Made by a program: the position numbers and the translations under genes. A stretch of 64,000 nt of DNA from Parvularcula lutaonensis (GTDB lineage: Bacteria; Pseudomonadota; Alphaproteobacteria; Caulobacterales; Parvularculaceae). The notes under the pieces are model-generated. The model did no database searches. It was not told the DNA's origin and saw only the letters and a list, made by a program, of their open reading frames with translations. Below, in pieces: positions 53,699 through 62,252 of this stretch. Every line of letters begins with the position of its first letter. Within the stretch, counting starts at the first letter, position 1. The stretch lies in the NCBI RefSeq assembly GCF_014651915.1, contig NZ_BMXU01000001.1:1557501-1621500 (forward strand), given 5' to 3'.

Positions 53699-53816
53699 GG
53701 CGGCAAGCTGCCTCTTTCTGCAGCAGATTCAAAGCTCCCCTCTGTCGCAGCGGCAAGTTGTGATCCTCTTTTAACTTCAATCGGCTAGGAAGCCCGTCTC
53801 TGAGGGGAGAACATTG

Positions 53817-54311
53817 ATGGTTTTGAAAGCGGAGCTGGCCGCAGGCGGTCCAGCCATGCTGACTGCGTTGGCCCAGCGCAGCGATCTTGTCGCCAGCGTT
53901 GTCGGCGCAAGCCGTGACTGCGTGAAGCTCATGGATCCCGACGGGACCGTTCGCTTCATCAATCCGCACGCCCGCAAGATCCTCGATCTCGCAGACCTTG
54001 CCGACGTCCTTGGGCATCCCTGGCCACAGCTCTGGCCGAAAGCCTCGCAGAGCCTGATCTCGGCGGCCATTGCGCGGGCTGCCAAGGGCGCGCAGGTCCG
54101 GTTCGAGGCCTTCTGCCCCACCGCCCGGGGCCGCGAGGCCTATTGGGACATCTCGATCTCTCCTGTGAGGGACCGCAGCGGCACCATCATCCAGCTCCTC
54201 GCCATCTCCCGCGAGATCACCACCCGCATCACGCTCGAGGAATCGGTGCGGGAGCGGGAGGCCGAGATCGAGGCCCTTCGCCAGCGGCTCGCTGAGCGCT
54301 CACGCGCCTGA
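53817..54311 (+). CDS. PAS-domain protein
   Basis: A 164-residue cytosolic protein consisting of one PAS/PAC sensor domain (SRDCVKLMDPDGTVRFINPH, then EAYWDISISPVRDRSGTI) followed by a coiled-coil helix of about 30 residues. It has no kinase or GGDEF output domain, so it presumably signals through another protein. The ATG at 53817 follows GGGGAGA; a TTG one codon upstream is also possible. The ligand is unknown. Confidence 0.85.
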   Translation: MVLKAELAAGGPAMLTALAQRSDLVASVVGASRDCVKLMDPDGTVRFINPHARKILDLADLADVLGHPWPQLWPKASQSLISAAIARAAKGAQVRFEAFCPTARGREAYWDISISPVRDRSGTIIQLLAISREITTRITLEESVREREAEIEALRQRLAERSRA

Positions 54312-54380
54312 GATCGGGTCTTGCGCATTCCCGCGGTTCATGGGCAGTCTCCGCGCCTGTGTTAACTGGGAGGGCGCCAC

Positions 54381-54713
54381 ATGGCAGGCCACGAAGAGTA
54401 TCTCGAGAAAGTCCGTAAATACGACGCCGGTGCTGACGAAGAGCATGTAAAGAAGCTCTACAACCGCCTGCGCCTGACGATCTCGAACCGTGACGCCGCA
54501 ACGGTCGCCTGTTCGGACAAGTCCGAGCTCGAGACGATCCGGGATGGCTTCTGCAAGAAAACACTCGGCCTCGATGCCAAGCATTCCGACGACGAGATCA
54601 TGGATGTCCTGAAAAAGGTCTGCGAGGAAATGTCGGGCGATGGCGGCAACAAGCACCGCATTCCGTTCTATTACCTCGTGGCCAAGCACACGAACACGCT
54701 GGACAAGCTCTAA
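54381..54713 (+). CDS. DUF2853 family protein
   Basis: A 110-residue small soluble protein with the DUF2853 pattern: YLEKVRKYDAGADEEHVKKL, RDAATVACSDKSELETIRDG and FCKKTLGLD. A structure of this family is known but not its function. The ATG at 54381 follows GGGAGG. It precedes nth by 23 bases and may be co-transcribed. Confidence 0.88.
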   Translation: MAGHEEYLEKVRKYDAGADEEHVKKLYNRLRLTISNRDAATVACSDKSELETIRDGFCKKTLGLDAKHSDDEIMDVLKKVCEEMSGDGGNKHRIPFYYLVAKHTNTLDKL

Positions 54714-54736
54714 GAGACCACCCTACCTCCCGCGTC

Positions 54737-55471
54737 ATGCCAAGGCTCATGACGCGGGACCAGGTTCAGGAGTTTTTCCGGCGACTCTCGGAGGAGATGC
54801 CGGAGCCTGAAACCGAACTCGAATACCAGACACCCTTCGAACTGCTTGTCGCCGTCGCGCTGTCCGCACAGGCGACCGATGTCTCGGTGAACGCCTGCAC
54901 GCGCAAGCTCTTCAAGGTGGCGAATACGCCTGAAGCGATCCTTGCCCTCGGTGAGGAAGGGCTGGCCGAATACATCAAGACGATCGGGCTGTGGCGCAAC
55001 AAGGCGAAGAACATTATCGCGCTCTGCCGTATGCTGATCGAGGAACATGGCGGCGAGGTGCCGGAGGATGCAAAAGCGCTGATGGCGCTTCCCGGCGTCG
55101 GTCGCAAGACGGCCGATGTGGTCCTCAATGTTGCCTTTGGCCATCCGACCATCGCGGTGGATACCCATATCTTCCGGGTTTCCAACCGCACGGGCCTGGC
55201 CCGGGGCAAAACGGCCGACCAGATCGCCGACAAGCTGCCGAAAAGGGTGCCCCCGGAATATCTCAAGAACGCCCACCACTGGCTGATCCTGCACGGCCGT
55301 TATGTCTGCAAGGCCCGAACCCCTGAATGCTGGCGCTGCTCGGTGGCAGACCTCTGCAATTTCAAGCCAAAGACGCCGCCGCCTGATGAGCAGGCCGCGA
55401 TCAAGCGCGCCGCGAAAACAAAGGCGAAGAAGAAGGCCGTGAAGCGCGCACCGAGAAGGAAAGCCGCATGA
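54737..55471 (+). CDS. nth: Endonuclease III
   Basis: DNA glycosylase/AP lyase for oxidised pyrimidines. The 244-residue protein has the helix-hairpin-helix LPGVGRKTADVVLN with the catalytic Lys, the catalytic Asp in IAVDTHIFRV, and the 4Fe-4S Cys pattern C-x6-C-x2-C-x5-C in KARTPECWRCSVADLC. A Lys/Arg-rich tail of about 25 residues extends past the usual end. The pyrF start overlaps its stop (ATGA), so nth-pyrF-proB form one unit. Confidence 0.96.
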   Translation: MPRLMTRDQVQEFFRRLSEEMPEPETELEYQTPFELLVAVALSAQATDVSVNACTRKLFKVANTPEAILALGEEGLAEYIKTIGLWRNKAKNIIALCRMLIEEHGGEVPEDAKALMALPGVGRKTADVVLNVAFGHPTIAVDTHIFRVSNRTGLARGKTADQIADKLPKRVPPEYLKNAHHWLILHGRYVCKARTPECWRCSVADLCNFKPKTPPPDEQAAIKRAAKTKAKKKAVKRAPRRKAA

Positions 55472-56160
55472 CTCATCGTGAACGGATCATCACCGCCCTC
55501 GACATGCCGACGATCGAAGGGGCCGAGGCGCTGGTCGCTCTCCTTGGTGACGAAGGAGCTTTCTACAAGATCGGCTACCAGCTTTTCCCCCTCGGCGGCT
55601 ACGGTCTCGCCCGGCGCCTCGTCGAGCGCGACAAGAAGGTCTTCATCGACGCCAAGCTCCTCGATATTGGATCGACTGTCGAGAAAGGCGTCCGTAGCCT
55701 GACGGAAATCGGTGCGCACCTCCTGACGGTCCATGCCGACACCGACGCGATCAAGGGCGCCGTTCAGGGAAGGGGGGATAGCCACCTCAAGATCTTGGCC
55801 GTCACGGTGCTGACGAGTTGGGACCAGGCGGCTGTTGACCGCCACGGCATCGATGCGACGGTGCAGGACCTTGTTCTCCGTCGTGCGGAGATGGCCCTAG
55901 AGGCGGGTGCTGACGGCTTGATCGCCTCTGCCAAGGAGGCGCCCATGCTGCGCGAGCGGTTCGGCAGCGATCCTCTCATCATCACGCCGGGCATTCGTCC
56001 TAAGGGCGCTGCCGCAGGCGACCAGAAGCGCATCGTCACCCCCGCCGAGGCGATCAGGAACGGGGCTTCGGCCCTCGTGATCGGTCGCCCGATCACCAAG
56101 GCCGATGATCCCAAATCCGCCATGCAGGCGATCCTGAAGGAACTGGACGAAGCGCTGTGA
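55468..56160 (+). CDS. pyrF: Orotidine-5'-phosphate decarboxylase
   Basis: Last step of UMP synthesis. The 230-residue protein has ITALDMPTIEGAEALVALLG (Asp), the catalytic DAKLLDIGSTVEKGV with the Lys/Asp tetrad, LLTVHAD and the phosphate-gripping ITPGIRPKGAAAGDQKRIVT. Length is normal. It overlaps nth upstream and proB downstream. Confidence 0.97.
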   Translation: MTHRERIITALDMPTIEGAEALVALLGDEGAFYKIGYQLFPLGGYGLARRLVERDKKVFIDAKLLDIGSTVEKGVRSLTEIGAHLLTVHADTDAIKGAVQGRGDSHLKILAVTVLTSWDQAAVDRHGIDATVQDLVLRRAEMALEAGADGLIASAKEAPMLRERFGSDPLIITPGIRPKGAAAGDQKRIVTPAEAIRNGASALVIGRPITKADDPKSAMQAILKELDEAL

Positions 56161-56945
56161 CAACCGGATCCCAAGAGGCAGCGCAGCTTCTCGCTGGCGC
56201 GAAGCGGCTGGTCGTTAAGGTCGGCTCGTCCCTTGTCGCAGGTGGCGAGATTTTCCGCCATGACGGCCTTGCCGGGGATCTCGCGAGCTGGCCCCAGTCC
56301 CTCGTCCTCATCAGCTCCGGCGCCGTGGCCCTCGGTCATCGGGCCGCGCCCCAGCTTTCGAAGACCACGCTGGTCGAGCGCCAGGCTCTCTCCGCGATCG
56401 GCCAGCCGCTGCTGATGGCAAGGTGGGAGCAGGCCCTCGGCGGTGCCAATGCCCGCACGGCCCAGGTGCTCCTGACCCCCGACGTCACCGACGACCCCCA
56501 GCGAAGGGACAATGCCCGCGCGACCCTCGAGACGGTGCTTCAGGCGGGCCTCCTGCCCGTGGTCAACGAGAACGACACGGTGGCGACCGACGAGCTTCGT
56601 TACGGCGACAATGACCGCCTCGCAGCCCAGACTGCCGCGCTGGTCGGCGCTGACGTTCTCGTCCTCCTTTCCGATGTGGATGGCTATTTCGCCGCCGATC
56701 CCAACAAGGATCCCGGCGCGGCCCATTGGCCCGTCATCCCGCCCGCAGTTCTGGCGGATCCCGCGGCCCACGTCCCGGAGGACAAGTCGGCCCTCGGCAC
56801 GGGCGGCATGCGCAGCAAGATGGAAGCAGCCCGCCTCGCGGTGGAGGCGGGCATCCCCGCGATCATCGCCTCGGGCCGGGGCAGGGGCCCTTTGAAGGCG
56901 CTCGCCAGGGGGGAAGTCCGGGCGTCAGTTGCCCTTTTGCCTTAG
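56157..56945 (+). CDS. proB: Glutamate 5-kinase without PUA domain
   Basis: Phosphorylates glutamate in the first step of proline synthesis. The 262-residue amino-acid-kinase domain has VVKVGSSLV, LISSGAVALG, LPVVNENDTVATDELRYGDN and SALGTGGMRSKMEAARLA. Most ProB proteins have a C-terminal PUA domain of about 100 residues, which is absent here, as in some other bacteria. The GTG at 56157 overlaps the pyrF stop. It ends by overlapping the facing EF-hand gene. Confidence 0.93.
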   Translation: MTTGSQEAAQLLAGAKRLVVKVGSSLVAGGEIFRHDGLAGDLASWPQSLVLISSGAVALGHRAAPQLSKTTLVERQALSAIGQPLLMARWEQALGGANARTAQVLLTPDVTDDPQRRDNARATLETVLQAGLLPVVNENDTVATDELRYGDNDRLAAQTAALVGADVLVLLSDVDGYFAADPNKDPGAAHWPVIPPAVLADPAAHVPEDKSALGTGGMRSKMEAARLAVEAGIPAIIASGRGRGPLKALARGEVRASVALLP

Positions 56946-57775
56946 CCGCGGCGCGGCTCCGGCGGCATGGGCGGCTGGGGACGGTTCCGCTCCATCTCCT
57001 TCATGTCTTCTTCGAGGTCGCGGAAAGCCTGCTCGATCTCGCCATCGGTGGCATCGGCATCCACGACGCGGCTCTCCGCCGAAATGGAGATCGAACGGCG
57101 GGTCTCGTCCTCGATGTCATAGCTGACGCGCTCCAGCATGATCACCTTGGTTGTCTTTCCGTCACGCTCGGTGGTCTCGACCGAACGCTTGGAGAAGCTG
57201 CCCTTCCCCTCGAACTCGTCCTCGGACAGGACCCCGTCGTGGTTGGCGTCCATGCCGGTGAAAAGCTTGGCCATGGCGTCTTCGCCGCCGCGGGCATAGG
57301 CCCTGCCGGGTGGGGGCGGCGCGGGCGGGCCAGCGCCTTCGACCTCTTCGGAGAGGACCTCGCCGGTCGCCTTGTCCATCCTGACGATGCGGCGTTCGAC
57401 CCGGCGCTCCTCATCGACATTGCCGCCGCGGGCGCCAGCAAATTCGGAATAGCTGATCACCCCGTCGCCGTTCTTGTCATAGGCCGAGAAGACCTCGTCA
57501 TCGGCAAAGCTCGCACCGGCGCCGAAGGCGGCGGCAGCCAGCGCAGCGCCTGCAAGGCTCGCGGCGGTTTTCAGGGGATTGTTCTTCAGGGTCATGCTCC
57601 AGGTCCTTTCCTCTTGCGGAGGCGCGGCCTGGCTTTCGAGATCGTCGGCGATGAAACTGCGGAGCACGTCCGACGCGGTCACGCCGCGTTCGCGGCATGC
57701 CTCCATGAAGGCCTGTTTCTGGCTGTAGGGCAGCCGGATCTCGAGGCTCTCGGACTTCTTTTCAGGCCGTTTCAT
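56942..57775 (-). CDS. Ribbon-helix-helix domain fused to EF-hand protein
   Basis: A 277-residue protein of unusual design. Residues 6-48 (KSESLEIRLPYSQKQAFMEA and on) look like a CopG/Arc-type ribbon-helix-helix DNA-binding domain. About 66-91 is a hydrophobic signal-peptide- or anchor-like segment. Then come two EF-hand loops, DKNGDGVISYSE (100-111) and DANHDGVLSEDE (176-187), and an acidic C-terminal helix. The ATG at 57775 has GGGAGG upstream, so the RHH part is translated. An internal ATG at residue 61 could also start a secreted EF-hand form. Function unknown. Confidence 0.75.
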   Translation of the reverse strand: MKRPEKKSESLEIRLPYSQKQAFMEACRERGVTASDVLRSFIADDLESQAAPPQEERTWSMTLKNNPLKTAASLAGAALAAAAFGAGASFADDEVFSAYDKNGDGVISYSEFAGARGGNVDEERRVERRIVRMDKATGEVLSEEVEGAGPPAPPPPGRAYARGGEDAMAKLFTGMDANHDGVLSEDEFEGKGSFSKRSVETTERDGKTTKVIMLERVSYDIEDETRRSISISAESRVVDADATDGEIEQAFRDLEEDMKEMERNRPQPPMPPEPRRG

Positions 57776-58014
57776 CGTTTCCTCCCAAAAGGTCAGGCTC
57801 GGGCAGGAGGCACCCGAGCCGAAGCGCGTGTCCTGAAGTTAGGCATTCTCTGCCCGGCTGCAGCAAAAACTGTGTCCGGACATCCAAACTCGGGCGTTTT
57901 TGCTGCAATCGGCCGCAAGTTGCGCGCCCAACGGCGCCGTCCAAAGTCCCTTGCGTCGATTATCGTGATTCAATAAGGGTCAGGGCCGAGGCAGGGTAAA
58001 GCGGGAGTCTCGAA

Positions 58015-58707
58015 ATGGCTGCGACCACAGGAGCGACCCGCTACGGACGGCTGGCCGGCCTGGGCTACGTCGTGATCTTCGCATTGGCGATCCATGCCAA
58101 TTTCGCTGTCATCGAAGCGTTGCCGAGCGAAAGTGGCCCTGCCGCCGTTGCCGACTTCATCCGAGAGAACGCGATGTTGTGGCGCCTGGCGATTGCCGAG
58201 TTCTTGGTCGTCATGGCGGTCGACATTGTTGTTGCCTATGCGCTTTACCGGCTGCTCGAAGGCCGTGCGCGGGGCCTCAATGCCCTCAGCGCCCTGTTCA
58301 GGCTCGGCTACACCGTGGCCAACATTCCGGTGATCCTGATGCTGCTCACCGCGCTTCGGTGGGCCAGCGCAGAGAGCGTTCCCAATGAGCTGTCAGACGC
58401 CATGGCCGCCCAGACCGCTCTCGGCTACGGGCCGGCCTTCACGCTCACCCTCGGTTTTTTTGGCGTCCACCTTGTCCTGCTCGCCACGGCGATCATCGTC
58501 TCAGGCCGCCTGCCGAAGGTTATCGGCTTTCTCACCGGCGTCGCGGGCCTTGCTTATACTCTCGATGCGCTTGGCTATCTCTTGCTGCCTGACCTGCGCA
58601 CGGCCAACATCAGCATCGTCGCGCCGCTGGTCATTGTCCCGGCGCTCATTGGCGAGGGTCTCCTGATGCTCTGGCTCCTGTTCGGCCCACTGAAGGGCAG
58701 GGCCTAG
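58015..58707 (+). CDS. DUF4386 family membrane protein
   Basis: A 230-residue protein with six predicted spans and the DUF4386 pattern: YGRLAGLGYVVIFALAIHAN, LFRLGYTVANIPVILMLL and late PKVIGFLTGVAGLAYTLDAL. Function unknown. The ATG at 58015 lies 240 bases from the divergent EF-hand gene. Confidence 0.88.
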   Translation: MAATTGATRYGRLAGLGYVVIFALAIHANFAVIEALPSESGPAAVADFIRENAMLWRLAIAEFLVVMAVDIVVAYALYRLLEGRARGLNALSALFRLGYTVANIPVILMLLTALRWASAESVPNELSDAMAAQTALGYGPAFTLTLGFFGVHLVLLATAIIVSGRLPKVIGFLTGVAGLAYTLDALGYLLLPDLRTANISIVAPLVIVPALIGEGLLMLWLLFGPLKGRA

Positions 58708-59744
58708 CCCTTCCGGCTCCGCCATTCGTCGAACGACAGCCCTTCGCGCACGCCGCTGCAGACATAGTCCTGCAGCTCCTTCGCCGCTTCGGTGTCGTCA
58801 TCGAGAAGCTGCTCGGGTTCGATCGCCGGGCCGATCTTGAAGTCGAAGGTCTGGCCCTTCTTGTTCATCAGCTCGTGGAACAGTGTCATGTTCCTGAGCT
58901 CCTCGTCGATATTGTTGAACCAGTAATAGAGCCAGGAATTCCGGCTCTTCAGGTGCACGGGGATGATCGGGCATTTGTGGCGCTTGGGAAGGTTCGCCAC
59001 GGTGGACATCCAGGGCCGCTCGATCAGTTCCTTGTCGTCGTTCATGTAGGCAAGGCGCCCCGAGGGGAAGAGGATGATCGCCCGCCCCTCGCCGAAGGCT
59101 TTCTTCGTCGCCTTCAGCGTCTCCCGGCTCTTGGCGCGGGACTTCTTGTCCTCGCGCCACTCGACGGGGATCAGCTTCTCCGTCAGCCGCGGGTTCAGGC
59201 GGATCGCGTCCGCATTGACGAAGACGATCGGGTCCGGCCGCACCTCTGTCACGAGGTCATGGAGCGCCAGCCCGTCGGCAATGCCTGTGGGGTGGTTGCA
59301 GGCGATGATGCACGCGCCATCCTCAGGGATGTGCTCCTTCCCCTCGGCAACGATCTTCATCTGGATCATCTTCGAGGCGTAAGCGAAGGCATCCTCGGCG
59401 CTCATCCGCCCAGCCTCGTCCACCATCTTCTTCGCCTTGCCGTAGTCGAGAACGCCGTTCAGCGTCAGGCGGTAGAGCGGCCAGAAGGTCGATTGCGACA
59501 GCTTCACCGCGCGCTCGCGGATCAGCTGGTCGACGATGTGCTGGTGGCGCTGCTGGTGGCCGGTCTCGGTCGGCGGCGGCACGTAATAGGGGCTGTTCGC
59601 CTGCCACTCATAGATCTCGCGATCCGCCTCGCTTTCCTCGGGGCGAAGCGGTTTCGCGTCGGAGCCGAGCATCGGCTCGTATTCCACGGGCGTCCCGTCG
59701 TCCAAGGGCTCAGACCTCGTTCTGCTTGGCCGCCAGTTCGGCAC
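58704..59744 (-). CDS. PlsC-like lysophospholipid acyltransferase
   Basis: A 346-residue protein with an acyltransferase-like core: the His/Asp motif is [18 protein letters not shown] (one residue longer than the usual HX4D), the second motif is [15 protein letters not shown], and a third is [20 protein letters not shown]. The architecture fits GPAT/PlsC-family enzymes that acylate lysophospholipids or related lipids; the acceptor is unknown. The GTG at 59744 overlaps rph by 35 bases, but an ATG at 59672 is a reasonable alternative start. Confidence 0.82.
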   Translation of the reverse strand: MPNWRPSRTRSEPLDDGTPVEYEPMLGSDAKPLRPEESEADREIYEWQANSPYYVPPPTETGHQQRHQHIVDQLIRERAVKLSQSTFWPLYRLTLNGVLDYGKAKKMVDEAGRMSAEDAFAYASKMIQMKIVAEGKEHIPEDGACIIACNHPTGIADGLALHDLVTEVRPDPIVFVNADAIRLNPRLTEKLIPVEWREDKKSRAKSRETLKATKKAFGEGRAIILFPSGRLAYMNDDKELIERPWMSTVANLPKRHKCPIIPVHLKSRNSWLYYWFNNIDEELRNMTLFHELMNKKGQTFDFKIGPAIEPEQLLDDDTEAAKELQDYVCSGVREGLSFDEWRSRKG

Positions 59745-60414
59745 AGCCTTGTTTCGCTAGGGCAAAGATGGCCGCGAATTGCTCTTCGGAGAAGGGCTCT
59801 CCCTCCGCCGTCGCCTGCACTTCCACGAGACCGCCGGAGCCCGTGATGACGAAGTTCGCATCGGCTTGGGCATTGGAGTCCTCGTCATAGTCGAGGTCCA
59901 GCACCGGCCCGCCTGCGTAAAGGCCGCAGGAGACCGCAGAGATCGTGTCGGTCAGCGGGTCCTTGGTGATCACGCCGTCCTTCATGGCCCAGCGGATCGC
60001 CTCGCGCAGGGCGACGAAGCCCCCGGTGATCGAGGCGCAGCGCGTGCCGCCATCGGCCTGGATGACGTCGCAGTCGACGGTGATCTGCCGCTCGCCCAGC
60101 GTCTTGAAGTCGACGACAGCGCGTAAGGACCGCCCGATCAGGCGCTGGATCTCCTGCGTCCGGCCCGAGGCACCCTTGCCGCGCTCCCGGCGGCCACGCG
60201 TATGCGTCGCGCGCGGCAGCATCGAATACTCCGCCGTGACCCAGCCCGAGCCCTGCCCCCGCATCCACGGCGGCACGTTCTCTTCCCAGCTCGCGGTGCA
60301 AAGGACATGGGTGTTCCCTGCCTTGATCAGGCAGGACCCCTCCGCATAGCGGCTGACGCCAGTTTCGATCTCGATGGGGCGAAGTTCATTAAAAGTCCGG
60401 CCGGACGGGCGCAT
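59710..60414 (-). CDS. rph: Ribonuclease PH
   Basis: Phosphorolytic 3' exoribonuclease that trims tRNA precursors. The 234-residue protein has [40 protein letters not shown], the catalytic region [20 protein letters not shown] and [17 protein letters not shown]. The ATG at 60414 has AAGGA 6 bases before it; a GTG two codons earlier is possible. In most Alphaproteobacteria it faces hrcA directly, but here about 3.5 kb separates them. Confidence 0.96.
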   Translation of the reverse strand: MRPSGRTFNELRPIEIETGVSRYAEGSCLIKAGNTHVLCTASWEENVPPWMRGQGSGWVTAEYSMLPRATHTRGRRERGKGASGRTQEIQRLIGRSLRAVVDFKTLGERQITVDCDVIQADGGTRCASITGGFVALREAIRWAMKDGVITKDPLTDTISAVSCGLYAGGPVLDLDYDEDSNAQADANFVITGSGGLVEVQATAEGEPFSEEQFAAIFALAKQGCAELAAKQNEV

Positions 60415-60529
60415 GGGCACTCCTTGGTTGGGAGAGCTGCCCTAGCGGGGGTTTGGAGCTGCGTCGATGGGGTGACGGTGAGGTAAGACCCGTATACCTC
60501 AACATCTGGCGAAAGAGGGGCGTGGTACT

Positions 60530-60694
60530 ATGCTGGAGTTGTGGGGTCTCGCAGCGGATATCGGAGGACCCGTCTTCGGTGGGTTGGCGGGCAGTTCGAT
60601 AACCATGTGGATAGGAGCGCGCAGACAACGCCGCAGGCTGGCGCGTAGTCTAGTAGTCTATCAGTTCATTTCAAGTCTATTCCCAATGGTGTGA
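60530..60694 (+). CDS. Small putative membrane protein, coupled to next ORF
   Basis: A 54-codon ORF. The product has a Gly-rich hydrophobic stretch (GPVFGGLAGSSITMWIGA) and a basic cluster RRQRRR, then a hydrophobic tail, compatible with one membrane segment. GAGGGG lies upstream. The stop (60692-60694) overlaps the GTG start of the next ORF, so the two are coupled or are halves of one gene split by a -1 frameshift. Codon use with CTA, TTA and ATA and lower GC set it apart from neighbours. Function unknown. Confidence 0.5.
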   Translation: MLELWGLAADIGGPVFGGLAGSSITMWIGARRQRRRLARSLVVYQFISSLFPMV

Positions 60695-61143
60695 AAAACG
60701 CTCTCGAGGTGGTCGCCGAGGGTCAAGGGGAGCGGCGCCTCCGAGAACCCTATGCAATCAGCAAACGGGTCGTCGCTATGCGGCCACTGCTGTACCAGCT
60801 CGCCGTATTGCGTCGGGCTGACCAGAAGAACCCGGATATGTTCGCTGATGCTCTCGAAGCGGCCGAAACTCTCCGGCTACTAGAGCGGTTCGCGAGAAAT
60901 TTCGGTAGCGGCAACGGCAAAAGCTCTTTCACAGACCTTCAGGGTGAGGCGGCCCTCTCTGCGATCGAAAATTCACAGGAGGCTATCGACAAAATAGGAA
61001 ACGCGATTGGTTTGAAATCCGGGGAGATTGAGAACTTCGAGACTTTACGAGACGCCGCTGAGGAGGCGGCACGAAAAGCTTCAAAAAAGCCGTTGGGTAT
61101 TCTACCCGGGGACAAAGTTTTTCTGTCGAGGACAAACATCTAA
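60691..61143 (+). CDS. Hypothetical protein of lower GC content
   Basis: A 150-residue soluble, mainly helical protein (VVAMRPLLYQLAVLRRADQK early; FETLRDAAEEAARKASKKPL late). No recognised motif. Base composition (about 52% GC by eye) is clearly lower than the surrounding 63% or so, suggesting transfer. Its GTG start lies inside the end of the preceding ORF. In-frame fusion of the two would give a membrane-anchored protein of about 205 residues. Function unknown. Confidence 0.55.
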   Translation: MKNALEVVAEGQGERRLREPYAISKRVVAMRPLLYQLAVLRRADQKNPDMFADALEAAETLRLLERFARNFGSGNGKSSFTDLQGEAALSAIENSQEAIDKIGNAIGLKSGEIENFETLRDAAEEAARKASKKPLGILPGDKVFLSRTNI

Positions 61144-61378
61144 TCCCCGCCCCCACCACCTCCCCTAAACTACTCCCCATCGCAGCAGGACGAAGGGCGC
61201 CTGGTACCGTCTCCTGGCAGCCTGCTGCTCTTCGGCTCTCCGTGTCTGGCGCTGATCGCGCCTTGGACGGACGGTCCTTCGCGAGGCGTGAGCTGATGTT
61301 CGGCCGTCTCGGAAGTGTTGAGCGCCGAGGACGCCCTGCGGTGAGGCCCTGGGAAGCCTTCACGCCGCGGCACAGTTC
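61144..61378. other. Intergenic stretch, no gene recognised
   Basis: About 235 bases of GC-rich DNA with several short inverted repeats (for example GGCGC and GCGCC around 61231-61262). No credible start codon plus ribosome binding site was found on either strand, and I see no tRNA or known small RNA. It may be decayed sequence at the edge of the accessory segment. Confidence 0.4.
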
Positions 61379-61415
61379 AAAAAGACCCTCCGCTGCGGCA
61401 GGCCGCAGGGCGGTC
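61379..61415 (-). terminator. Terminator of the VWA/membrane operon
   Basis: On the minus strand a stem-loop (GACCGCC..CTGCGGC pairing with GCCGCAG..GGGTC, 61384-61415) is followed by TTTTT (61383-61379). It lies about 180 bases beyond the VWA gene, with the dispersed repeats in between. Confidence 0.75.
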
Positions 61416-61461
61416 CCTTTTCCTAACGGTCGCGAGCCACGCGCCGGAGATGACCCCCGCC

Positions 61462-61592
61462 CGTCATCCCGGCCGAGCGAAGCGAGAGCCGGGACCCATG
61501 GCCTGTTCTCGCATCTGGTGAGATCTAGCGCACCCGGACGATCTTTCTGCCATGGGTCCCGGATAAGCGCTCACGCGCGTTCCGGGATGACG
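61462..61592. repeat. Inverted pair of dispersed repeats
   Basis: The left copy, CGTCATCCCGG...CCGGGACCCATGG (61462-61501), and the right copy, CCATGGGTCCCGG...CCGGGATGACG (61550-61592), are inverted and share the outer and inner ends, with differing middles. About 48 bases separate them. Elements of the form CGTCATCCCGG ... GGGTCCC are, to my memory, widespread in alphaproteobacterial intergenic regions. Non-coding. Confidence 0.75.
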
Positions 61593-61594
61593 CA

Positions 61595-62242
61595 TCACCT
61601 CCAACTGAACTCCAGCCGCTCGAGGTCATTCACGACCTGCCAGGTGCCGCCGCCTTCCTCGACCCGGCGCTGCCAGTCTTCGAGGCGGTTCATGTACTCC
61701 CTCGGATCGATATTGTCCGAGTTCAGTTTGGTCACGTTGAGCGCGATGACGTGGAAACCATCGAGCGTCAGCGGGATGTCGCGGACATAGCCCTCGGGCA
61801 GGTCCTCTTTCAGGTCCGAGAAGATGAAAATGATCTTCTTGCCGGTCCCTTTCTCGGTGAGAAACTCCGAGGCTTGAAGAACGCCGCCAGTAATGTCCGT
61901 GTGCGAAGCAGGACGGACATCCTTGACGAAGCCGTCAACCCGGTCACGGAACTGGCGCTTCTGCTGGTTCGCCACCGAAGGCCTGTCATCGAAGTGCATC
62001 TTCGCAACAATGTCCTTCTCGGAGAAGCTACCCGTATCCACACGGGCGACAGCGAAGGCATCATCGGGTTCGAGGCGGGCAAGAATCACATTGATGATCT
62101 GCTGCGCCTGGTCGATTTCCTTCGTATACGTCCCCGACGTATCGATCAGCATGTAAACGCCGGTATTGGTCGCCGGCGGCTCGCCACAGGCGGCAAGGCC
62201 TGCGGTAAGCGTGGCGGTGAGTGTGATGATCAGCTTACGCAT
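61595..62242 (-). CDS. VWA-domain lipoprotein
   Basis: A 215-residue exported lipoprotein (signal peptide ending LAAC, Cys19). The mature part is a von Willebrand A-like domain: the metal-ion-dependent adhesion motif begins YMLIDTSGTYT (DxSxT variant), with a conserved-like TDITGGVL and the strand KIIFIFSDLKED that would supply the third metal ligand. It lies 10 bases after the large coiled-coil membrane protein gene on the same strand, so they are probably partners at the inner membrane/periplasm. Function unknown. Confidence 0.82.
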   Translation of the reverse strand: MRKLIITLTATLTAGLAACGEPPATNTGVYMLIDTSGTYTKEIDQAQQIINVILARLEPDDAFAVARVDTGSFSEKDIVAKMHFDDRPSVANQQKRQFRDRVDGFVKDVRPASHTDITGGVLQASEFLTEKGTGKKIIFIFSDLKEDLPEGYVRDIPLTLDGFHVIALNVTKLNSDNIDPREYMNRLEDWQRRVEEGGGTWQVVNDLERLEFSWR

Positions 62243-62252
62243 GGTCACCTCC

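Noticed and set aside
61242-61790. Open frame crossing the dispersed repeats and entering the VWA gene on the plus strand
   Set aside because: It reads through a repeat element and the antisense of a real gene, with no protein-like features.
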